This document shows positions 1 to 5,022 of a stretch of 5,022 bases of DNA, piece by piece (the first letter of the stretch is position 1; each line of letters opens with the position of its first letter). This DNA comes from Actinomycetota bacterium (GTDB lineage Bacteria; Actinomycetota; CADDZG01; WHSQ01): assembly GCA_013695055.1 (NCBI GenBank), contig JACDBF010000433.1:1-5022 (forward strand), read 5' to 3'. The notes beneath the pieces are model-generated. The model was not told the DNA's origin. It made no database searches and saw only the letters and a program-made list of their open reading frames with translations. A program made the translations under genes and the position numbers.

Positions 1-1431
1 TTTGTCGACCTTCATTCCCTCTGCAGGGTCTTGTGAGAGCACGAGGCCCTCCTCGACCTCGTCGCTCGACTCGTCGGTCACCTCGCCCACCTCGAGCCCG
101 GCTCCTTCGAGCTCGGCCCGAGCGTCCTCTTCGCTCACGCCCGTGACTAAGGGGACCGTCACTTGGGCCCGCCCCTTCGACACGGTGAGCTCGATGGTCG
201 AACCCTCTTCGACGCGCTCCCCGGCTCCAGGGTCTTGTTCGATGACTTGCCCCTCGTTCCGGGTGCTCGACTTGCGCGACTCGCTCACCTCGAAGCCCGC
301 GCTTTCCAGGGTGGAGCGGGCATCGGCGATGTCGTCGCCGACAACGTTTGGAACCTCGACGCGTTGGGCTTGCGGGGTCGGCTCATCGTCGAGGAGATTG
401 TTGAGCAGCAGCCACGCCAGCAACCCGAACAGAGCGAGGATGAGTACCGATAGGAACAGCCAGAAGCCCGCACCGCGCCGGCGCTCTCTCGCCTCGGGTA
501 CCGGCTCGGCGACTTCGGTTCGATGGAGAACCTGCGTTCCCCCCGCCGCCGGGACCGCCACCGTGGTCTCGTCTCCAAGCAAGGGAGTCGCGTGTACCCG
601 CTGACCCGACAGAAAGCGCTCGAGGTCTTGCTTCATCTCCAGCGCGCTGGCATACCGATTGTCGGGGTTCTTGGCCATGGCTTTCATGACGATCGCGTCT
701 AGCTCTGAGGGAACATCGGGGTTGATCGTCGAAGGAGCCGCAAGAGGTTCGCGCACGTGCTTGTACGCGATCGACAAGGGAGTATCGCCCGAAAAAGGCG
801 GCCGGCCCGTCACCATCTCATGGAGCACGCATCCCAACGAGTACACGTCCGAACGTGCGTCGACTGGATTGCCTTGCGCTTGCTCGGGAGATAGGTACGC
901 TGCGGTGCCGATCACCATGCCCGTTTGGGTCATCGTCTGATCACCATCGCGCGACAGCGCGCGCGCGATGCCGAAGTCCGTCACCTTCGTTTGCCCGGCC
1001 GACGAAATCATGATGTTGCCGGGCTTTATGTCGCGATGAACCAATCCGGATGAGTGGGCTCTATCGAGTGCCCCGGCGGCCTCCGCGGCGATGTCGGCCG
1101 CTCTTTCGGGCATGAGCGGCGCTTCCGTGCTGATGATGTCGGACAACGACTTACCGTCGATGTACTCCATGACGATGAAGTAGGTGCCGCCGTCGGCCCC
1201 GTAGTCGTACAGGGAAACGATGTTTGGGTGACTGAGGTTGGCAGCCGCCTGCGCCTCTCGCCGGAAACGCTCGACGAATGAGTTGTCGCCGGATAGACGC
1301 TCGCTCAAGACCTTCAGAGCGACCTCACGGCCGAGCAGCTCATCGCGGGCGCGATAGACCTCCGCCATCCCGCCCGACCCGGCGCGTTCGATGACCGCGT
1401 AGCGGTTGCCATAAGTGCGAGTGGTGCTCAA
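1..1431 (-). CDS. pknB: PknB-type transmembrane Ser/Thr kinase with PASTA domains (3' end cut by window edge)
   Basis: This is a membrane receptor kinase expected to phosphorylate cell-wall and division proteins on Ser/Thr in response to peptidoglycan fragments or lipid II. Reading the minus strand from a TTG gives 477 uninterrupted codons to the left edge. The N-terminal kinase domain (about residues 10-275) has a glycine loop at 18-23 (GSGGMA), the VALK lysine K40, the helix-C glutamate E59, HRDIKPGN with catalytic D134, DFG D152, activation-loop threonines T168 and T170 in the TQT context matching the PknB autophosphorylation sites, SPEQ at 181-184, and SDVYSLG. A charged juxtamembrane linker (about 276-320) precedes one transmembrane helix (about 322-344). 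Outside the membrane there is one full PASTA domain (about 357-419) and most of a second (about 423-477, truncated). Mycobacterial PknB is about 626 aa with four PASTA domains, so up to two more may lie beyond the edge. The TTG is the only start that keeps the glycine loop; the next in-frame ATG (M22) falls inside it. The gene overlaps the upstream kinase through TTGA. The assignment as pknB rests on domain order and cluster position. Confidence 0.95.
   Translation of the reverse strand, partial: MSTTRTYGNRYAVIERAGSGGMAEVYRARDELLGREVALKVLSERLSGDNSFVERFRREAQAAANLSHPNIVSLYDYGADGGTYFIVMEYIDGKSLSDIISTEAPLMPERAADIAAEAAGALDRAHSSGLVHRDIKPGNIMISSAGQTKVTDFGIARALSRDGDQTMTQTGMVIGTAAYLSPEQAQGNPVDARSDVYSLGCVLHEMVTGRPPFSGDTPLSIAYKHVREPLAAPSTINPDVPSELDAIVMKAMAKNPDNRYASALEMKQDLERFLSGQRVHATPLLGDETTVAVPAAGGTQVLHRTEVAEPVPEARERRRGAGFWLFLSVLILALFGLLAWLLLNNLLDDEPTPQAQRVEVPNVVGDDIADARSTLESAGFEVSESRKSSTRNEGQVIEQDPGAGERVEEGSTIELTVSKGRAQVTVPLVTGVSEEDARAELEGAGLEVGEVTDESSDEVEEGLVLSQDPAEGMKVDK
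945..968. repeat. GC-rich inverted repeat inside the pknB-type kinase domain
   Basis: A perfect 9-base inverted repeat, CATCGCGCG (945-953) and CGCGCGATG (960-968), is separated by 6 bases. It includes a run of alternating C and G at 957-965. It lies within codons of the DFG-to-activation-loop segment (IARALSRDG). The structure is visible directly; a regulatory role is unsupported and Arg/Ala codon use in GC-rich DNA may explain it. Confidence 0.4.
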
Positions 1432-2909
1432 TCGCCTTCGTCCTTGTCCTTGTCCTTGCCCTTGGATTTTCCCTTGCCTTCGCTGTTGCCGGGAGCGGCC
1501 GACTCTTCGCCGCTTTCCTCTTCGCCGCCTTCCTCCGGGGGGCCCGTACTGACGAAGAGGGTGACCTCGCTGCCGGGCTCGACTTCGGTGCCTGCCTCGG
1601 GGTCTGTGCCGGTCACGATGCCGGGGTCTTCTTCCGAGTCGGTATCGGGTGTGGTGACGACGGTAAAGCCGTCCGCTTGCAGCGTGTCGGTCGCGTCCTC
1701 GAAGTTGCTGCCGACCACGCCTTCAGAGGGGATCGCTAAGAGCTCCGGCTCCGCTTGCTCGGTCGGGCTTTCCTGAGGTGTGGCGTGGGGCGGATCTTGT
1801 GCCGGATTCGTCTGTCCTTGATCTTGCTGCTGAGCGCCCGAAGGGGTCCGGGGTCGCTCCTGGTCGCCGGATGTGAGCTGCACGAGCAGCAGGATCAGCG
1901 CGAGCAGCGCGAGGCCGGCGAGAGCAAGCCCCACGATGCGGGCGGCGCGCCCCATGCCGCCGGCCCCGGCGGGGGGCCACTCGCTTGCCGTCATTTGCCT
2001 GGTGCCTCCCGCGCCCATCGCCTCGGTGGGTGCGGCCGATGCAGTCACAGCAGCGGCCACCCCCACCCCCGCTGCCGCTCCCGCCGCGCGCGCTCGGTCT
2101 CGATAACCCAGAGCTGCGGCCATCTCGTTGCCATCGGCGTAGCGTTCGCCGGGCTCTTTTGCCGTGGCGGTTGCCACGATGCGGTCGAGCTCGGGTGGGA
2201 CGTCGTCGTTGAGCGCGCTCGGCGCGGGCACTTGTTCCGACACATGACTCATGGCGACCGCTATCGGCGTGTCTCCTGAAAAGGGCGTCGATCCGGTGAG
2301 CATCTCGTAGAGGACGAGACCCATCGAGTAGACATCCGATGCCGGTCCGATGCTGCCCCCCGCGGCCTGTTCCGGGGACAAGTAGTTTGCGGTCCCGAGA
2401 ATGGAACCGGTCGCCGTCAGGGTTGCGTCGCCGACCGCCCGGGCGATGCCGAAGTCGGTCACCTTCACGCGGTCATACCCGGACACGATGATGTTGGCGG
2501 GTTTTACATCCCGATGAACGATGCCGGACGCGTGAGCGTGCCCGAGCGCGTCGCAAGCCTGCACGGCGATTTCGGTCGCACGCTCCGGATCCAAGGGGAC
2601 GCCGTCACCGAGGATGTGCGACAGATCACTCCCCTCTGCAAACTCCATGACGATGAAGTGCTTGTCATCATCCTCACCGTAGTCATAGACGTTCGCGATA
2701 TTGGGATGCGAGAGCCCGGCAACGGCAAGCGCCTCGCGACGGAAGCGTTCGACGAACCGGTCATCGTCGGCGAGATCTCCCCTCAGCATCTTGACCGCGA
2801 CTCGCCGCCCGAGTCGTTCGTCGGTGGCGGCAAAGACGGTGCCCATCCCCCCGGACGCGATGCGGTCCTCGATTTGGTATCGGTTGGACAGCTTGGCTGC
2901 TTCTACCAT
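1428..2909 (-). CDS. pknA: PknA-position transmembrane Ser/Thr kinase with a single PASTA domain
   Basis: This is a complete 493-aa Hanks-type Ser/Thr kinase. The kinase domain (about residues 10-270) shows the glycine loop around 19-23 (SGGMG), VAVK K40, helix-C E59, HRDVKPAN with D134, DFG D152, activation-loop T165 and T167, GTANYLSPEQ at 172-181, and SDVYSMG at 191-197, so it should be catalytically active. An Ala/Gly-rich cytoplasmic linker (about 272-322) leads to one transmembrane helix (about 325-346), a Pro/Gln/Glu-rich extracellular stalk (about 350-388), one PASTA-like domain (about 391-456), and a charged tail, acidic at 459-470 then Lys/Asp-rich at 479-493. The symbol follows gene position: it lies between pbpA and the PknB-type kinase, as pknA does in Mycobacterium. 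As I recall, mycobacterial PknA lacks PASTA, so the architecture differs and this could instead be a second PknB-type paralogue. It overlaps pbpA by 7 bases (ATGGTAG) with only a weak purine-rich ribosome binding site, suggesting translational coupling. Confidence 0.95.
   Translation of the reverse strand: MVEAAKLSNRYQIEDRIASGGMGTVFAATDERLGRRVAVKMLRGDLADDDRFVERFRREALAVAGLSHPNIANVYDYGEDDDKHFIVMEFAEGSDLSHILGDGVPLDPERATEIAVQACDALGHAHASGIVHRDVKPANIIVSGYDRVKVTDFGIARAVGDATLTATGSILGTANYLSPEQAAGGSIGPASDVYSMGLVLYEMLTGSTPFSGDTPIAVAMSHVSEQVPAPSALNDDVPPELDRIVATATAKEPGERYADGNEMAAALGYRDRARAAGAAAGVGVAAAVTASAAPTEAMGAGGTRQMTASEWPPAGAGGMGRAARIVGLALAGLALLALILLLVQLTSGDQERPRTPSGAQQQDQGQTNPAQDPPHATPQESPTEQAEPELLAIPSEGVVGSNFEDATDTLQADGFTVVTTPDTDSEEDPGIVTGTDPEAGTEVEPGSEVTLFVSTGPPEEGGEEESGEESAAPGNSEGKGKSKGKDKDKDEGD
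1429..1445 (-). promoter_or_regulatory. Ribosome binding site and TTG start of the pknB-type gene
   Basis: The minus strand carries AAGGA (1441-1445), then a 9-base spacer that itself contains GAAGG, then the TTG start at 1429-1431. The stop codon of the upstream kinase (TGA, 1428-1430) overlaps the start as TTGA. The Shine-Dalgarno-like AAGGA falls inside Lys-Asp codons of the upstream gene. This site decides the start: there is no ATG or GTG between it and the glycine loop, and I see no start codon in this frame in the roughly 15 codons just upstream. Coupled translation is inferred from the geometry. Confidence 0.7.
1441..1464 (-). repeat. Hexanucleotide tandem repeat encoding the Lys-Asp tail of the first kinase
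   Basis: On the plus strand TCCTTG occurs three times in a row (1441-1458) followed by one variant copy, CCCTTG (1459-1464). Read on the minus strand it encodes alternating Lys and Asp near the C-terminus of the PknA-position kinase. A change in copy number would alter the tail by two residues per unit without shifting the frame. The array is short, so variation is possible but not shown. Confidence 0.75.
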
Positions 2910-4378
2910 TGTCTGATCTCTCGATCGCGCTCGATGAGCGCCTTGGCGATGGGCGCGGCGATTTGCCCGCCCGTCGCCTCTGATCCCAGAGTGCCCCCGT
3001 TCTCGACTAGGACGGCCACGGCGACCTGAGGGTTACTCACCGGAGCGAAGGCAATGAACCACGCGTGCGGCGCCGCGCCCTCGACGGTTTGCGCGGTGCC
3101 CGTCTTGCCGGCGACCTCGACGCCTTCGATGCGTGCAGCGGTGCCGGTGCCTGAGTCGCTTTGAACCACCGCCGTCATCATCCTGGAGAGGTCGGCGGCG
3201 GTCGCGGACGATAGGGCGCGCCCTATGGATTCGGGAGCGGGTTCCTCGACTATCGAACCCGAAGGATCGCGTATGTCTCGCACGAGCCGAGGGCGAGGCA
3301 CGACTCCGTCGTTGGCGATTGCGGCCGCGACGAGCGCCATCTGGATCGGAGTCGCCGAAACGTCGCCTTGTCCAATGCCTGCGAACGCGCGCAGCGGCTC
3401 TTGGTCGTCGGGGACGTCAGGGAATGTGCTGGCTTCGGTAGTGAGGTCGAATGGGATGGTGTCGTTGAAACCGAATTGCTGCGCGGTGTTTCCGAGCTCG
3501 TCGTGTATGCGAAGTCCGATGAGCGCGAACGTCGTGTCACACGAGATCTCGAGCGCGGTGAACAGGTCGATCTGTCCCGTTCCCGTGCAAGAGGTGTTGG
3601 TGAAGTTCGTCAGCGTGTCGTCGGTCAGCGGAAGGTCGATTGCATCGGGATCCGGAAAGGTCGAGGAGGGGGTGAACTGGCCGGACTCCAAAGCGGCCCC
3701 CGCCGAGACGACTTTGAAGGTCGAACCCGGGGGGAAGCTGGTGCGTAAGGCCTTGCTCAACAGTGGGCTCGACGGCGAGGTTGGGTTGAGGCTCCTGTAA
3801 TAGTTGCGAATCTCGTCGGAATCATGAGAAGCGAGCGGACCCGGATCATAGGTGGGGTTGCTGTACATGGCCCGGACCTCTCCATTCCCTGGGTCGAGCA
3901 CTACCACCGAACCCTCTTGATCACCGAGTTGTTCGCGGGCAAGCTCCTGAAGTCGTGAATCGATTGTGAGGCGGACGTCGTCCCCGCGTTCACCCGATCC
4001 GAGAAATGTGTCCTCGACATCCTGCATCGAGATGACTCCGCTCTCGCCCAGCAGCTGATCGTTGTACGCGCTTTCGATCCCGCGCGTTCCCGACACCAAC
4101 GAGTAGTAGCCGGTTATCTGCCCATACAGCTCGCCCTCGGGATAAGTGCGCAGGAACTCGAACCGATCGTTAGTCGACTGGCTGGTCGCAATGGGCTTGA
4201 AGTCGACCGTCAGGATGTCGCCTCTTTTGATCGAGTATTCCGCCAACAGCGAACGAATGTTTGCGTTGTTGCCGGCGATGTCTTCAGCCGCAAAGATCTG
4301 CACATAGTTGAGCTGCAGGAAGATGGCGAGGAAGGCGATGACGAGAGCGACTCCGACGCGCCGAATCTGGGCCTCCAT
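2903..4378 (-). CDS. pbpA: Class B penicillin-binding protein, PbpA-type D,D-transpeptidase
   Basis: This is a complete 491-aa monofunctional transpeptidase that would cross-link nascent peptidoglycan outside the membrane, probably paired with the SEDS polymerase encoded immediately upstream. A short cytoplasmic N-terminus is followed by a single signal-anchor helix (about residues 8-27), with no signal-peptidase-like site. The PBP dimer-type region follows (about 45-135, including the KRGDIL motif at 51-56), then the transpeptidase domain (about 155-485). The catalytic motifs are STFK at 219-222 (nucleophile S219), SCD at 279-281 in place of the usual SxN, and KTG at 425-427. The length closely matches mycobacterial PbpA, which I recall as also about 491 aa. 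The protein has only two cysteines, C264 and C280, both near the second motif. The ATG follows the TAA of the rodA-like gene with no gap, and only a G-rich stretch precedes it, so reinitiation after the upstream gene is likely. The TAG stop lies inside the start region of the next kinase. The family is certain; PbpA rather than PBP2/FtsI is inferred from gene context. Confidence 0.96.
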   Translation of the reverse strand: MEAQIRRVGVALVIAFLAIFLQLNYVQIFAAEDIAGNNANIRSLLAEYSIKRGDILTVDFKPIATSQSTNDRFEFLRTYPEGELYGQITGYYSLVSGTRGIESAYNDQLLGESGVISMQDVEDTFLGSGERGDDVRLTIDSRLQELAREQLGDQEGSVVVLDPGNGEVRAMYSNPTYDPGPLASHDSDEIRNYYRSLNPTSPSSPLLSKALRTSFPPGSTFKVVSAGAALESGQFTPSSTFPDPDAIDLPLTDDTLTNFTNTSCTGTGQIDLFTALEISCDTTFALIGLRIHDELGNTAQQFGFNDTIPFDLTTEASTFPDVPDDQEPLRAFAGIGQGDVSATPIQMALVAAAIANDGVVPRPRLVRDIRDPSGSIVEEPAPESIGRALSSATAADLSRMMTAVVQSDSGTGTAARIEGVEVAGKTGTAQTVEGAAPHAWFIAFAPVSNPQVAVAVLVENGGTLGSEATGGQIAAPIAKALIERDREIRQW

Positions 4379-5022
4379 TTAACCCCGGCCCCCGACAAGT
4401 ATCTCGGCCGTGTGCGCGGGGGCCGGAGCGCTGGAAGATTGGTGTGAGATGCGGATGAGCAATGCCAGCAAGATGAAGTTGGAGAGCAGGCTCGATCCCC
4501 CGTACGACATGAAAGGCAGGGTGATTCCCGTTAGTGGAAGCAGGCGCGTGACTCCAGCCAGAATGATGAAGGTCTGCACTCCGAAGCTGGTGATCAACCC
4601 GGCGGCAAGGAGCTGGCCGAAGTCGCTGCCGGCATTGATGGCGATCCGCAGCCCGTGTGCTACCAACAGCATGAAGCAGAGGATGATCGCGGCGGTTCCA
4701 AGAAGCCCCAACTCTTCTCCGATGACCGAAAAGATGAAATCGGTGTGGGCGGCGGGGATCAGGTCCGGCCGGCCCTGCCCCAGACCCGTCCCGAAGAGCC
4801 CTCCCGTCGCCAGCGCGAACAAGGATTGGGCGAGCTGATAACCCTCGTCCGAGATCAGCTTGGGCGAAAAGACGTCGAGCCAGATCTGTACGCGCACCTG
4901 CACGTGACTGAAGGCTTGATAACCAATGAACGCGCCGATGGCGAACAATCCCGTCCCAATCAACAGGTAGGCGATGCGCGCGGTTGCGATATAGAGCATC
5001 ACCAGGAAGATCGAGAAGAACA
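4379..5022 (-). CDS. rodA: SEDS-family peptidoglycan glycosyltransferase, RodA/FtsW type (C-terminal half, 5' end beyond window)
   Basis: This is a polytopic membrane protein of the SEDS family, which polymerises lipid II into glycan strands together with a class B PBP. The frame is open to the right edge, giving 213 residues. A GTG at 5000-5002 is not the real start, because the upstream codons continue a hydrophobic helix (FFSIFLV) and the family is usually about 400 aa or longer. Visible hallmarks are GYQLAQSLFALATGG at about 4804-4848; GTGLGQG; the loop motif AAHTDFIFSVIGEELG, whose Asp codon at 4739-4741 aligns with the proposed catalytic Asp of E. coli FtsW (D297) and B. subtilis RodA (D280); and the final MSYGGSSLLSNF. 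Several hydrophobic helices surround these, and a short Ser/Ala/Pro-rich cytoplasmic tail ends the protein. The TAA stop directly abuts the pbpA ATG. Sequence alone does not separate RodA from FtsW; rodA is chosen because it sits beside pbpA and the kinases, as in other actinobacteria. Confidence 0.93.
   Translation of the reverse strand, partial: FFSIFLVMLYIATARIAYLLIGTGLFAIGAFIGYQAFSHVQVRVQIWLDVFSPKLISDEGYQLAQSLFALATGGLFGTGLGQGRPDLIPAAHTDFIFSVIGEELGLLGTAAIILCFMLLVAHGLRIAINAGSDFGQLLAAGLITSFGVQTFIILAGVTRLLPLTGITLPFMSYGGSSLLSNFILLALLIRISHQSSSAPAPAHTAEILVGGRG

Noticed and set aside
2..604. Plus-strand open frame of 200 codons opposite the pknB-type gene
   Set aside because: Its product is Ser/Pro/Arg-rich low complexity with no recognisable domain, and the opposite strand encodes a clear transmembrane helix and PASTA domains. 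It is an antisense shadow of GC-rich codons.
1..1431. Possible truncated or frameshifted second kinase, because it lacks an ATG start
   Set aside because: All 477 codons are open from a TTG with a plausible ribosome binding site, and all kinase motifs are in one frame. It only runs off the window.
1441..1464. CRISPR-like or mobile-element repeat
   Set aside because: It is a short hexanucleotide array within a reading frame, with no spacers, no flanking duplications and no transposase nearby.
1755..2279. Plus-strand open frame of 174 codons opposite the first kinase
   Set aside because: It lies antisense to the kinase C-lobe, linker and transmembrane segment, and its product is Arg/Gly/His-rich without domain features.
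2514..3029. Plus-strand open frame spanning the pbpA-kinase junction
   Set aside because: It covers the 3' end of pbpA and the 5' end of the kinase in antisense. Both have conserved motifs there, and the antisense product resembles nothing known to me.
3225..3800. Plus-strand open frame of 191 codons opposite pbpA
   Set aside because: It is antisense to the transpeptidase domain with its catalytic motifs, and its product is Ser-rich without recognisable domains.
4379..5002. Short complete SEDS-like gene starting at the GTG at 5000-5002
   Set aside because: The frame continues in hydrophobic codons to the window edge, and the visible part holds only the C-terminal half of a SEDS protein. The GTG is internal.

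Overview
This window is wall-to-wall coding DNA, read entirely from the minus strand. It carries four consecutive genes of the conserved actinobacterial growth and division cluster. From high to low coordinate, which is the direction of transcription, they are: the C-terminal half of a RodA/FtsW-family SEDS glycosyltransferase (cut by the right edge), a class B penicillin-binding protein of the PbpA type (complete, 491 aa), a PknA-position Ser/Thr kinase (complete, 493 aa), and a PknB-type PASTA kinase (cut by the left edge after 477 codons). The same order, rodA-pbpA-pknA-pknB, is known from Mycobacterium and relatives. The gene order, the high GC content and the GC-rich third codon positions point to an actinobacterium. 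The proteins are clearly diverged from the mycobacterial ones, so a lineage outside the Mycobacteriales is likely, but I cannot name a genus.

Layout: rodA-like (4379-5022, partial), pbpA (2903-4378), first kinase (1428-2909), second kinase (1-1431, partial). There is no intergenic space. The rodA stop directly abuts the pbpA ATG, pbpA overlaps the first kinase by 7 bases (ATGGTAG), and the first kinase overlaps the second through TTGA, with a TTG start. This geometry implies one polycistronic message with translational coupling. Any promoter should lie beyond position 5022, where the cluster in other actinobacteria has the phosphatase pstP and FHA-domain genes.

How they work together, from knowledge of the families: the SEDS protein polymerises glycan strands from lipid II and its partner class B PBP cross-links them. 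The two membrane kinases sense the state of the wall through extracellular PASTA domains and phosphorylate wall-synthesis and division proteins.

I found no RNA genes, mobile elements, CRISPR arrays or terminators. I do not see a new system here; this is a housekeeping locus with variations. The points worth a second look are: a transmembrane PASTA domain and a charged low-complexity tail on the kinase in the PknA position, so that both tandem kinases appear to be wall sensors; an SxD instead of SxN catalytic motif in PbpA; a lone cysteine pair in PbpA beside that motif; and a Lys-Asp hexanucleotide repeat that also seems to supply the ribosome binding site for the next gene.
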